NCBI GenBank assembly: GCA_004794785.1
Contig: SJOL01007233.1
Location: 218,774 to 282,773 of the forward strand
Length of the DNA stretch: 64,000 bases
Direction: 5' to 3'
DNA from: Opisthorchis felineus
Lineage: Eukaryota > Platyhelminthes > Trematoda > Opisthorchiida > Opisthorchiidae
Part shown: in pieces, positions 10,132-21,879 of the stretch
Layout of the letters: the number at the start of each line of letters is the position of its first letter
Position numbering within the stretch: position 1 is the first letter of the stretch
Made by a program: the position numbers and the translations under genes
The notes under the pieces: generated by a model
The model's database searches: none
Told to the model about the DNA's origin: nothing
The model's input: only the letters and a program-made list of their open reading frames with translations

Positions 10132-11907
10132 GTGAGTTAATCTGCTTGATTTGTTTGCCATGATGAGCATAACGCCAGTTTACTCGGATTCCCCTGTTCC
10201 GTGTTATTCAAGGACTCTGTGAAAGGGAAACGTAAGCGCTTAGTTTAACATAACGTGCGGTATTGTCAGGGTCTGATTTACCTTCTCTTTACAGGGTACA
10301 CTCAAGAGCTACTCGGTGCATTGCACTATTCTGTCGTGGTCTGACATCAGTGGTTTCTTTCCAATTCTCGGAGCAGATGGAAACAATTCCTATGGCTGCT
10401 ACTGAGTGACTGTTGTTAGGATCTGTCGTATGCTAATAACATCGCCACGCACTGTGTATCAATGAAAGCCGAACAGTATTTTGTGACGTGGTCAATACTC
10501 AGTCAGCTATTCGTCAGTGTAAGCTTACAGTTTGTTAGGCGGGGCACCACCTAATTCTGCTTACTCTATATGAAACCTTTGGTAGGCTAGTATCCATTTT
10601 TGGATTGGTCTATGACATCGAACTACGTCGATGGGCACCAGCGCACATTGGGTAATATCACATGCTGCTTGCGCTGAACCGCATGCTTATCGACTAGAAT
10701 ACCCCGTTTATTGTGTAAACCGCATGATGAACAGGAGGAGACAGTTTGAAATCCAGCGGTGTACCCAGCTGGTGGCCCATAGTTGTCAAAATGAGGGGAT
10801 ACAAGTGGACGGTTGAGCCCCACAATGCATACAAGAGGGCTTCTGGGGGCCCGCACCACCCAGAAGACGCCTTCTAGGTACACACAAACGGCTAACTAGT
10901 GCTAGGCATTATTCAGCTAACGATGATCACAAAAAGTAGCACCGTTGTAGGATTAGCACTCAGGAATGTCCGCTGTTAGCATGCTAAAATACAATTTTTC
11001 CGCAAGGCTGTTGATCCTTTTCATCTGAGTGGCGAACGGTACAGAGTCGGCCTACACTAATCGCCAAAAAGTGTGTATACTATTTAACACTACCGTACTC
11101 CTAAGAAATTTGTTTAGATGTCTTTACCAAGTTGTTGCGTGGTAGGGTCATCTACCAACCTGGTTTACTTGACATTCAGGGTCACATCCATCTTGATCAT
11201 TCGAGACACTGTGGATTACGGTCGAAGATCATATGACATAGTACGCACATTTTACACATTACTGTCAAGTCCGGTTCCCCCAGCCATTCGTGCTGCGCCT
11301 ACACACCGTTGAATTATTCGATCTGTTAGTTTGACGGTCAGGTTAAGGCACCAACCGGAGTAGTATTGACGATAGGGTGGAGGTGGTGCCTTTGGCGTCT
11401 AAAAAACAGATAAATTAATGACTTAAATTCATGTGCAGTATTCCCCCGTAATAAGCATCCAAATTAGACGAACTCCCTCTGGTTTCATGAGATGCTGCTT
11501 AACATTGATAACTTTCGAGGGCCTAGTTTTTATCTCCTAGCTGAGGTAGCCCTGGTTATCCTTGTCATCATCTTCTGTGGTCCCTCAAAACACTTGTTTG
11601 TTCCCGTGAAGATTATTTCAACGATTACCTCCCCTCAGTAAAGATACCTTTCACAAAGGTTGCTTTTGGTCAGTCCATTTATAGGAGATAGCTCTACTTC
11701 GATACACTTGTCCTCCAGGGGAGACAAAAGCCCGTCAGGCTGGCTGGTCTTTTACCTATTCAAGCCTCGAAGTAATAGAAAAAAGCGAGATGTCCAGGTG
11801 TTCGTTGAAGGTTTACAGATAATATCTGCCTTGCATAGGAGCTCAGGTGGTTTGATACTATGAAGCGAAGCTCGTTTTTTCACCTAAAAATAAATTCCTG
11901 ATTACAG
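10132..11907 (+). other. Putative last intron of the TMEM68-like gene
   Basis: A 1.8-kb stretch with no repeat I can name. An open block after the acceptor TTTACAG at 10289-10295 reads through 37 codons to a stop, but its residues do not resemble TMEM68. Confidence 0.45.
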
Positions 11908-11964
11908 CCGCTGATTCAGTTGGAGTATCACGTACTACCATCGTCACCAAGCGAAGCTATCTAG
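11908..11964 (+). CDS. TMEM68: TMEM68-like gene, tentative terminal exon
   Basis: After the acceptor CCTGATTACAG, the phase carried from exon 6 gives PLIQLEYHVLPSSPSEAI and a TAG stop. The order LI...H..LP.S resembles the LI-x-x-HQ-x-x-PG end of TMEM68. However, about six residues expected between EELAER and LI are missing and two are extra, so a small exon in the preceding intron or a different last exon remains possible. Confidence 0.4.
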   Translation, partial: PLIQLEYHVLPSSPSEAI

Positions 11965-14599
11965 CCCACGCGTTGAAGGTCAAATCATGTTCAATCCACT
12001 TTGCTTCGTCTAATGACATTACCTTTTTCCTGGTATGCAATTTGCGAAGAGTTATGAACTCTCACGAAAGTGACTACCGAACCACTGACCCGTTGAGACT
12101 CAACCGCTTTAAAACAAAGTTGAAGCTATGCGAACAAGTACAGGGAAGCCTTCTGTTCAATGACCTTTGATTTCAATGGGAATCGCTGCTAGGTGGTTTA
12201 ACCTGAAAGCGATATTTGTTTGGGTCGTACTTATTTGACAGATTTATTCGTTTTCAAATACAGTAATTCTGTGCCCCATAAAGACTACCGTGTTCTAAGG
12301 TTCTAAGACGGTGTTCTTTTTGTGGACGATATTATCGGTGCGAGCGTTTGTGAAGTACGCTCAGTTGAGTCTGGCGTTAAAATCAATGTATTTCGTGAAT
12401 TTCATACAATTTGGGGTTCAAGTAGAACGTTAGGCTGATAAAAACTCGGGGACGGCGCCTACCTGACGAGCCCCATGAAGAACGAAACCGGCTAAGACTT
12501 TCACCACCCCTTACACAGCCCCCTGGATATGTGGTAGAAATTTTATGGGCCCCATTTTACACATACCTAATAGGTTTCGTTTACGTAGCCTATCCACATA
12601 ACTGTGGAAGTTTCTGTACCGGTCTGACCATGTCGGCTTTCGGTATACCCGTCTCCGGAGAGCCCTGTCCGGACTCTGAGTCGATTCTATGTCAGCAGAC
12701 TGCAACTTGTCGGTGACCTGACTCCGCCGAATGAGTTAAGTTACATGGTTCTGTTTATCAGGTCAGTATGCACGCTTTTCTTTCCTGAGTCCACTGGATA
12801 GTCGGAAATGACCCGTGATAGGCTCGTCTTTAATCGCGGTCAAAAGACATGATTATCTTGATTTCCAGTCAAAAATCTTTTCATCCTGGGGAATATTCCT
12901 CGTCGCGTTCTGTTCCCTTTTTTGCTTATTATAATTATCCTAATAATAGAGGTTTTCTGGTTCCCTCATCTCTGGTGTAAATGATTACAAGTTGGGAGGC
13001 TACTTCGTGGGGAACCTACGATGCCCAATTCGTTCGGTTTGAAGAGGCGTACAGTTGCAGCAGGTCGTCACTGAAGGGTTTGAGTCACAATCAATGCTTG
13101 ATTCGGGTCCCGTACACCTTGTACGAACGTGCAACTCATCTTTATGTGCATACCAGTAGCTGACGGCCTAGGGTCAACTTGCGGTCATGTTGCCCTTCGT
13201 TGAACAAAACGTCTACAATGTAAAGATAGTTTGCCGAGTAACTCGTCTAAGGAACCTGACGTTTGTGTTACAAAACTAGAAAATAAATGTCTTGTTTCTC
13301 TGGTCTGTTAATTGATTATTGTTATTGTTATTATGTGGATCAGTACGTCCCTCAACAAGGGTCCTCAAACTCTAGCCAATCCAGCCAGCTGTTTCCTTTG
13401 TATCAGAGTTGGAATCATTTGTTTCCACGAAATATAGGTCCTCCCAATGGAAATACCACGGCGTATTGGAGGTCTAGTGAAAGCTCATGCTTTCGGGACC
13501 TAGATATTTTGTTCTTTTTCAAGTCTTATGCGACCCCGTGCGAATGTCTCCAGAAAATGGCTTGTCTATTGGCTAATTGCGGGACGCCATTTACTGGCAT
13601 GGACACCCTTAAGGATTTTATGGCGGAAACAACACTTGAATTGACTCCTGCGCAGATTAGTGCATTTCAGAATGTGTTATTAAAGAGAATTTTCATAGCT
13701 TAGGTAGCACAGGGTTTTTACTTTGTTTCCTGAGCTAAGCACTTCGGTTGCGGACGTCTCCACCAATCGATGAGATATCACCATTGTCGTTGTATAGCGG
13801 AGCGATACGTCACTGGTAGTTTGCTGTGCTGCTAGCCTGCATTAACGTTCGATTGTTATTAGTTGTTAGGTTGGACAATTCCATTTGTTGGTGCGCGAGC
13901 CTATGTACTGATCAATCGATGTCCACGTGATTTTTTAACTGCTAACGTCGCTCCAGTCAGTTCGTCAATACTTACGTAAACTCTGTCCTGACTCAGAATT
14001 CCCAAATTAGGCCCGTTTATCAGTGGACTGTTGCGAGTTACGGTGCGCTCATTAGGCGCTACGACGTTTAGGGAGGTTTCGGTCTTAATAATAGTCTTAA
14101 TAGATCGTCCCCGAAATGAGTTCGAAGGAGTTGAGAAAGTTTAGGCGCTGTGGGTTGTTGGTTCGTAGTGAAAATTTCGGTGACCACACAACGGATATAT
14201 CATATAAAACTGCTCAACGTTTCGACCAAAGAGGGTGGCTTTAATCAAGGAACAAGTAGTCTGCTTGCATCCAGTAGATCACACTTTGCATCTTCCCCGT
14301 GCCCCATCACCTTAATGCCCATTTTACGTCGGCCTGCTTGTCTTTGCTATTAAGCACATCGATTAAGCTTGATCGATTAGCCGCGTTTGACAGGCCTAGC
14401 CTTCATTTATCGTCCGCGCCTAGCACTAGGTGGTGGTTGTGGTTTTCATTGGTAATCGTTAGTCGAAATTGATGGAAGGGCGTTTGTGCGTTCGGAAGTG
14501 AAATTCGTGCAAATGAAGAACAACTCGAGCGGTCTTTGCTATGCCTCTGTTTGTTATACCGGCCATTTGCGGGCTGTATGACGAAGTGACCAGCATTTG
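11965..14599. other. Intergenic DNA after the TMEM68-like gene
   Basis: Apart from the hammerhead-repeat fragment at 12415-12510 I see no recognisable gene or repeat. An open frame at 13287-13703 has no familiar domain and is treated as chance. Confidence 0.5.
12415..12510 (+). repeat. Retrozyme-like repeat fragment with decayed hammerhead
   Basis: It begins GGGTTCAAGTAGAACGTTAGG and contains GCGCCTAC-CTGACGAG-CCCC and CGAAACCGGC (12457-12493). This is the same order as the intact copy at 52875-52917. The core is mutated (CTGACGAG for CTGATGAG), helix II no longer closes, and the 3' strand of helix I is lost. Confidence 0.65.

Positions 14600-14650
<51 letters not shown>
14600..14650. repeat. 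(TA)n microsatellite
   Basis: An uninterrupted alternating TA tract of about 50 bp. Confidence 0.97.
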
Positions 14651-14652
<2 letters not shown>

Positions 14653-15779
14653 ATGGATGGGCTACTCTCGGTTGATGTTCAGCGATATTTTGAACAGTTC
14701 ACCGGACACTGTTATTTCGAACTTTCTTGTGTATACACCTAACTTGAACACATCGTATAACCATTTTTGTTTGTTCACAACTTTTTTACGTACTTGCCAC
14801 ATTCACTTGTGCATTCAGGTTTTGTTTTCTCATTTGTCTGTCATATCGGTCACGAACGAGCTTCTCAAGATCCAGCGTTCCCTGAAACGAGCACATTCTT
14901 ATTGTTCAGTAAATTTTTACTGATGTTTACCAAACTTACCGCTCTGTTGTATCGGTTTTAAGTCTGTTGGTGGCGTTTTCAGAGTGAGTATGTGTTTAAC
15001 ACCTTAAATGGCAAACGCCGGTAATTTGTTGTTTCTTTCTACCTTATATACTTGTTTTTATGGGTGCAGGTTTACACTTAGTTGATGAAATTCTTGGGTT
15101 GCTTGTCACTCGAGAGAGCTTATTAAAAGTACATCACGACAACTGACCACAAGGTGGGGGTGTCGGAGACTAAATCTTCTGCACTCTGGTTTATTTCAGT
15201 TGGTTCCTCATTGGGTTGCATAATTGGGTTTTACATGTTTGATTCGTTTGCAATTGCCACAGCGTTTTTTTATTTGCTTTGTGTGGGAACTATATGCTGT
15301 TTATGGAGTCATTCAATCGAACTAATGCACAAGTTGGTCAGTGCTTTGACCTGTCTGACCCGGCTAAGATTGGGTGTGCTATATTCGATAAAAGGATGTG
15401 ACTAGGGATCTACGTATGGCAAACTAAACTATTGAGCGTTCACGGCTACTTGGTGTATGTGTATCGCTTAATTCATTTGCTTTATAACACTACTTTGAGT
15501 TCCGTCTTACCATTGATCCTTGCGAATTTTCGTTTCACACACTATTGTCAACGTTTTTTACTGTCCGTACGTCATTGCTCATAGAATATACTGGTTGGAC
15601 GTATAGCATTTTCCTAACACTCCTTCAATGAAATGGGTTTCTTCGTAGGGGAAATAGTAACAGTTGACCGTGGATCTTCCATATTTTTACTTGACCGTCG
15701 AAAATAGGCACTTGTATGGGGATGGGTTGTAATGTTGCCTATCGGGTTCGTGAGAACTGCTTTCTATACTAAACATACG
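14651..15779. other. Intergenic DNA, nothing recognised
   Basis: An 83-codon hydrophobic open frame at 15154-15405 has no recognised family. I see no repeats. Confidence 0.4.
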
Positions 15780-15994
15780 TCATCACCAGAAACAGCAACA
15801 TCAGTGTCGACACTTATGCTTCGCTGCCGTACCTTGTACGCGGGCTGGAATAGTCATGGCGTCAACTCCTAGACAGGGGGACGATTAGTATCCTCAATCA
15901 AAGTGTTTAGCTGACCGCAATGCAGCGTGTGGGGGCCCACATACTACTACATTAGTATATGTTTTAAGGGCCAAGTCGCTGTGCCCGTTCCACT

Positions 15995-16110
15995 CACCAA
16001 ACTGGAGGACCAGGAGACTGTGTTTGTTCAACCTCTATCAACTAACTAGCCTGATATGAGAAACTGTGCAGATGTCAGAGTGAAACTCCCAGTATAGCTC
16101 AGTGGGTCAC
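15995..16110 (+). repeat. Dispersed repeat with A box, copy 2
   Basis: It is homologous to 9365-9500. It includes AGTATAGCTCAGTGGGTCAC, whose TAGCTCAGTGG fits the pol III A box exactly. It ends where LINE sequence begins, so the expected B box is absent or was removed. Confidence 0.4.
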
Positions 16111-16711
16111 AGCGGTATCATCATACGCAATACATGGCCTGACCAACGCAGCTTCCAGTGCTGGACACATTCTTCAGTGGAAGTCCCTGTTGCACAACCG
16201 AAAACTTGCTTTCCCATTGCCTCTTTGCGGATTATCCGACACCAACCCACACGAGCTATGGTCCTGAGACAAGGATTGGCGAACACCTGAAGACGTCTCA
16301 GTTCCGCTGCTCGAACAGGCCAAGTCTCACAGCCATACAAAAAACTGCCCGACTGTAGCCTGACACACATCCCTTGAGATTCAGGGATATACCGTTTTGA
16401 CGCCATAGGTGTCTAAAACGCGACCCGAGCCGTGCAGATTCGTGCATTGACCTCATCTGTAACAATGCAGTCAGAACGAATACAACTACCAAGGTACGTA
16501 AAATGCTCCACAACTTCAGTGCCTCTCCCTGGATTTTAAGTGGCGTGTTCAGTGACCGCATGTCCACGAGCATTACCTTACACTTTGTGGGTGCAAATTG
16601 CATGCCAAAGGACTTTGGCCAGTTCATCCAAAAACACCTGCGCCTTCTTCTCCTCTTCGAAGACGACAACGATACCGTCTGCATATTCCAGATCGACAAG
16701 CTTTTGGTCAC
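16107..16711 (-). pseudogene. Reverse transcriptase C-terminal half, frameshifted
   Basis: Two overlapping minus-strand frames read FGMQFAPTKCKVMLVDMRSL, then FRHLWRQNGISLNLKG (16298-16711), and LYGCETWPVRAAELRRLQVF, then KLRWSGHVLRM (16107-16406). These are the post-catalytic thumb blocks typical of fluke RTE-like elements. The catalytic box is changed and a frameshift separates the two parts. Confidence 0.8.
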
Positions 16712-17474
16712 AGGCTATTTGAACACTGGGGTTTTGAAAACCCTCCAGCGTTCATCTCATTATCTCATCGATCACGAAATTAAATAGGAATGGAGAGAGT
16801 GCGCACCCCTGACAGACACCGCTTTGTGTACGAAACCTTTTGGAGAGCTTTCTGTATACTCTCACACATCCGGATCTGCCAGTCTCTCGTTTGCTAAGCA
16901 ATTTGTCCACACCTTACAAAATCCTGGAAGACGATGGGAGAAGCGACGTCGGACGAGCGCGTGGTCGAAATCCACAAAGGTGTTCCAAAACGACCGGCGA
17001 TCCGTTATTGATTAGCGCCATTGGTAACAGATGGCAATGTGATCAATTTGAGTTCGTGGCCTGCACGCCGTTGGAGAACACCATGTGGCCAGACGACTTC
17101 AGCTATTTCGGAGGTTAGTACTGCATAAAAACAGTCGGCGGTCAGTACATAGTACATCGTGCGTACGTGCCGACTCCAATTCATGTCGACCTCCTAATTG
17201 AGTTTCATGCGCCAAGCCTGCCCACTTGTGCATTCAGATCTCCGGCAACTACAACGATATCAGCTTTTAGCTCGCCGCAACAGGGCATTCAGGGCTTCGT
17301 AAAACTTGTCTTTGATGGTGTCAGAGCTACAGTTAGTTGGGGCGTAAGCAGACACGACAAACAGACATAGATCAACTTCCCGTTTTTGAGATTCCTTTAC
17401 ATACTTTGTCAGACGAACCGCACAGAGGTATACAAACTACCAAACCGCGACACTGTCCAGTCTCTTAGCAGCGG

Positions 17475-18895
17475 ACTAAACACAATCAATAAATGTACTG
17501 CTCGTGTTTGAACACGATATTAGAAGATGAATATCACGACCATTCTCTCGCATACCAGACGAACCAATCGGTTTCGGTTGAGGTGCTGGTTGACAACTTT
17601 TCCAACACTCCTTGAACTCCTCGTAGTCTTCCACACAACTCTCAGTGCGATATCACCTTTTTGCACGGGTTATTTCAAATGTGCGTCCACGAGTAACTGT
17701 TGAAGTGACGACGGCTTATACCGTCCAGCTGTTTCTACTCTGCAACGGCTTATCTAGCCGAATAAATTAACCGTTAGGTCCCTACAGAGGCACTTGCTAA
17801 CACGGATATTTTGTAGCTTATTAAGTCCCACACAGCGGAGTTGTTCGAAATTCGTAGTAACCCTTAGCACAAACAAGCTTACTTGACGCTGAATTCGATA
17901 TTGTACACAGAGCCTCTGATTGTGAGCAAACCTTCTTAGCTGGGTCTATTTTTTTTCGGGGGTCCACCCGCATAGTAGGAGACTCTCTATCCTTGGTGGC
18001 TTGACCACCGTGTGTATTAATTTGCTGTCGACATGACAGTAGTTCTTCCACTGACGTTTGGAGGTGCAAACTATTTGGGTGAAGTGCCAGCTGATCGCAT
18101 TTTCAATGGAGCTACATTTTTGTCATTACCCGGTGCTACATATCTTCTTCAGGCGCCCGTATTTTCCAAACTTTTTTCTTCATCCGGCAGTCAGTTGACC
18201 GTATTAATACTGCGGTGTGTGAGTTTCTCAGTCTCATTCCTCATAACTGTTTGCTGGCTAAGACCAAGCTATGTTTGACTAGTTTCCAGGTCTTCTCAGA
18301 TCAACTTCCTCCAAGTTTCCTAGTATTGCTGAGTTTTCGTTGCGCTTCGGCTATGAAATTTATCACTCAGTTTCCCGTGTATTCTCTTGATTTTCAACCA
18401 CTCAGACCCGTATGGCAATTGACCAAATGATTTCAGAATATCAATGGACTCCGGCCAATCTCTTTTGTGCACTACTACAAAGGATCCCTGCTTTCGACCG
18501 TTGGCTTGAGCGACGTAAACGACAACGTCAAATTGATGTGGACAGCTGAGTAGCAGGTTGCAATTTTGGCCGTTTTCATTCCTCACCTGACAACTTTTTT
18601 CTTTATCTTTTCGATCTAATTTATTTTCTAGTTGCGTTTCTGTTCTTTGATACAACATTCTTGTATCTGTTTTGCGTTCGTATGAAACGAAACTCGTTAT
18701 TTGAAATATCGTATTTTCTTCGTTCAAATACAGACCTGGTTATCTCAGTTTGTGTGACCTGCATGCATTTTTTTAAATTAGGTCTTTTGATTCATACTTA
18801 AGGGTAGTAGCACCCGGTTGAGAAGTGAAATTTCCAATCTCCCTTGAAGGATATTCATGACAGGGAGCGTCAGAAAACATATGTCGCGTTGTGAA
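17475..18895. other. Intergenic DNA, nothing recognised
   Basis: It has short open frames only (for example 18033-18278 + and 18320-18727 -), without familiar domains. The left part may be the eroded 5' end of the neighbouring LINE. Confidence 0.4.
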
Positions 18896-19019
18896 ATAAG
18901 TTCATGTGCAAATTACATTAGGGTTGAACGATAGAATCAGCTGGGTGTTTCGTTTATGATATTTATTTGTCTCTTTAACACCAGTGTAATTTGCAGACGG
19001 GTGTATTTCACCAATCACA

Positions 19020-19325
19020 CCCAATTTCAGTGTTAAGTAAAACGTAAGCAGGCTGGTGGAAACTCGGCGTCTACGCTTACCTGACGAGTCGCAAGAATGG
19101 TGAAACCGATCGTGTGCTGCCGAAGAGTTTCCAGCAACTTTATGAGTAGTTTCCTTCACAAAAACAACGAGATATCTCGAATATCGTACCAACTGAAACA
19201 TGAGGCGACCTTTACGCAACACATTAAGTCGAAGAATATTATAAACAAGGGGTTCCGCTGGGATTCACTTGATTTCCCCGTTAAAGACCGAACTGATGTG
19301 CAAATGAGTGTACTTCCCGAATAGT
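19020..19325 (+). repeat. Retrozyme-like repeat, one unit with decayed hammerhead
   Basis: In order it holds an AACTCGG leader, GCTTAC-CTGACGAG, TGAAACCGATC-GTGTGC (hammerhead remains, 19075-19116), a GCCGAAGAGTTTCCAGCAACTTTATGAG tail (split here as GCCGAAGAGTTTCC and AGCAACTTTATGAG), an ATATCTCGAATATCGTACC block, and an arm ending GCAAATGAGTGTAC. The order matches 21034-21318. Core mutations make self-cleavage unlikely. A further weak fragment lies near 19545-19640. Confidence 0.6.
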
Positions 19326-19644
19326 TTTCTCTCGCTACCAAGAGCTGTGCAACCTTCTTTCACACAGCATTCTGTCATAAAAGCTTCTGTTTTCCGAGCC
19401 CTCAGAAGAGACTTAGATATGATCTATTTCTAGAAACATCTTCCGATTGGACGTCCCAATGATCAAGATGTCGTGATTGCTGCACGTCAGAACAGTGTTC
19501 AGTTCGGTGGAGATGAACACTCATTTGCAACTCAAGTTAGTGTTCATGTTAGATTCAGCTGAATGCGTCGTTCATAATATTATAGACAAGGGATTCGGAT
19601 TGGTCTTCCAGTAAAGCCATCTTGATTCGCAAATGACTGGTCCT

Positions 19645-20900
19645 TTGTTGGAGGGGAATAATATTGAAACATGTATTTATGGCCGATGCCCAAGCGATCT
19701 CTTCTGAGGGTCGGTCTTTACAAAGAGGGACAGTTTATCGAAATTGTGCATAGTGTAAATAGTTGTCCGAAAAAACAGAGTCACGCTTTGGCTGTACACT
19801 GGGCGTACTTAAAGGAGACCTGCGGTACATGTATATCTATGGGTGATACACATCAGTCCGACGCGATGGACACAGCCGGTACTCACCTGGGTTGTTATAA
19901 ACGAGTTGCTCATGTTCGATGGAGAATCCGTCATGATTGCTGTGGAGAACTTTCAGATGTTGCGGGGCTTTCGCTTTATTTTGCGGTCAGCTATTAGTCA
20001 CACTTGGTTACTTCTTTGATATTTGTCAACTTCGGTTCGGTTGTAGGTTTGATGTAAACAATGGAGATGAGTTCGAATTCTGGAACTTATTTTCCTCGTT
20101 CGGAATGTGAGCTCTGGTCTATGTCAGCAATGTACGTGCGTTTCCAGTCGACAGTATAACTCAGTCGTGCTTCTGAAGTTGGACCAGCACCCTCTGCAAA
20201 CGTTTGGGTACTTCCCTTAGTGGACTGGTGACGGTGCTGTCTAACAGTTTACCGAGAGCAAGTACAGTGAATTTTCCGGCGAAAGTATGCGCACGGAATG
20301 TTTATAAAGACCACGACCAGGTTGTTCCCAATCTGTGCGTAGTTCACTTCAGTTTAGGTGGGACCGCGAATTCGGTATATCTTGTATAATCACGGCTCCG
20401 AACCGAGTTGATCATGTCAAGCGATGTGAGATAATTTCGGATCATTATATTTGAGTAGAGGGGCTTCCGTCACCTCAGCCATAATCTTTATAAAGAAATA
20501 CTTGTCTTATCTCAGCATCCTGGAATCCCTTTGTGTATTAGTTCGCGGTTAAACTGGAAACAATGTGGGGGGCAGATGTGCTAAAAAAAACGAATCAAAC
20601 AGTTATTCATTTTCCCGCGACCTTCGGATCTGTTGGAATAAGCATAGACCCGACTGCCCTGATTTTCTGCATTCAGGCCATGTTCTAACTTCTCTCACGT
20701 TAGGTGTATCCCTCAAGATCGGTTAGCTCCAAATTCCTGCACTGTTATTCCAGTCTGTTACCGCAGCAATACAGTTTCGACCTGACACTTGAGTTAGCCT
20801 CTTCTGGATGACCTCGCTGAACACCTTGAGTCCGAATGGCCAAACACAAACAACGAAACCGTCCAAACGGTTTGCCCGAGTTTGTCAAATAGCTGGACAT
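19645..20900. other. Intergenic DNA, nothing recognised
   Basis: An open frame of 108 codons at 19671-19997 has no recognised domain. I see no further repeat of note. Confidence 0.4.
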
Positions 20901-20904
20901 TTTC

Positions 20905-21370
20905 TACAAATACACTCATTTGCAAATCAATTTGGTTTTCACGGGAGACTTAACTGAATCTCTCGTCTATGCTATTCTTCAACTGAATGTGCTGCACAAA
21001 GGCCGCCACATGTTTCAGTTAGCGAAACCAGTCGTGGGCTGTCGAAGGGTTCTCAGCAACCTTGTGGGCAGTTTCCCTTATGAAAATATACTGCGATATC
21101 TCAAATATCGTACCAACTGAAACATGAGGCGATCTTTGTACAGCACATTCAGTTGAAGAACATAAAGGAGGGATTGAGTCTACCGTGAAAACGAAATGGA
21201 TTTGAAAATGAGTGTATTTGTCGAAATCAGTCCGATTTGGGTTCAAGTAGAACACAAGGTTGACGGAGACTCGGGGACTGCGCCTACCTGATGAGCTCCA
21301 AGAAGGGCGAAACCGCTCGTGGGCTGTCGAAGAGTTTTCAGCAACCTTGTGAGTAGTTTACTAGCTGGAC
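20905..21370 (+). repeat. Retrozyme-like locus with two hammerhead copies and inverted arms
   Basis: It contains a left arm (about 20905-21018), a 3' hammerhead half (21022-21039), tail and body, a right arm (about 21116-21222) that is the reverse complement of the left arm with modest divergence, the leader GGGTTCAAGTAGAACAC, a second hammerhead (21282-21324) and its tail. The two predicted cleavage sites (after 21033 and after 21318) define a 285-bp unit. Direct hammerheads around a short non-coding body are the plan of metazoan retrozymes. No open frame exists in it. Confidence 0.7.
21282..21324 (+). ncRNA. Hammerhead ribozyme motif (type I), near-intact core
   Basis: The order is GCCTAC (helix I), CTGATGA, GCTCCAAGAAGGGC (helix II with one G-T pair), GAAA, CCGCT, C (predicted cleavage after it), GTGGGC (helix I). 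Helix I pairs over six positions with one G-T. Helix III is damaged relative to the copy at 52875 (CCGC for CCGG), which would weaken even a dimeric form. Confidence 0.65.
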
Positions 21371-21879
21371 ATTTTCTTCAATGTGATGGTAGATCTTGTA
21401 AAAACTGCACTAAGTTTAATTCCTGCGAAGTCATTTAACCCGGGGATAAGGCAATGTTCGTTTCGTAATCTGGTTAATTAAGCGTTCAACCTGTGGCTTT
21501 GATGCACCCCGTACAGTTACGGAATTCCTCCAACAGATAAAACTTAGGAACTGCGGTTTCTAACAACGAACTCTAAACTGAAAACGGAGGCGCATTTGCC
21601 AAATTTGGTAACCCATTTAGCAGAATGTTCAAAATTAATGATCCAACTGCTGGGTTACTGGCATCTCAAGGATTGGACTAGGCCCTGCCTCAGCCGCGCA
21701 GAATCCGAATCCACTCGTTCTGCGGATTTTTCAGCGCCAAGCGAATGTTGCATTTAGATTTCATCTGCTACCCATCTAACATAGAGGGAAAGACAGTCGA
21801 TACATCTATTTTGGCAGCTGCTAGCTAGTTTTCTGGAATTATCTTGACAGCCTTGCCTGTACAGATGAGGCTTTTGCTG

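Larger units (their letters stand above)
15780..17470 (-). mobile_element. RTE-like LINE copy, interrupted and truncated
   Basis: The minus strand carries endonuclease remains (about 17470-17170, with SDTIKDKFYEALNALLRRA readable), then RT remains (16711-16107) and a 3' end with the GTGTCGACACTGATG-type tail (15780-15855). The C-terminal RT tail and most of the 3' UTR seen in the copy at 6060-9010 are missing. In their place is about 250 bp (15856-16106) ending in the A-box repeat. This suggests a later insertion or deletion. Confidence 0.7.

Noticed and set aside
10296..10406. Open block after a good acceptor as the TMEM68-like last exon
   Set aside because: Phase fits, but the 37 residues before the stop do not resemble the family C-terminus.
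13287..13703. 138-codon plus-strand frame
   Set aside because: No recognised domain, no partner exon and no repeat homologue. A frame of this size is expected by chance in 64 kb.
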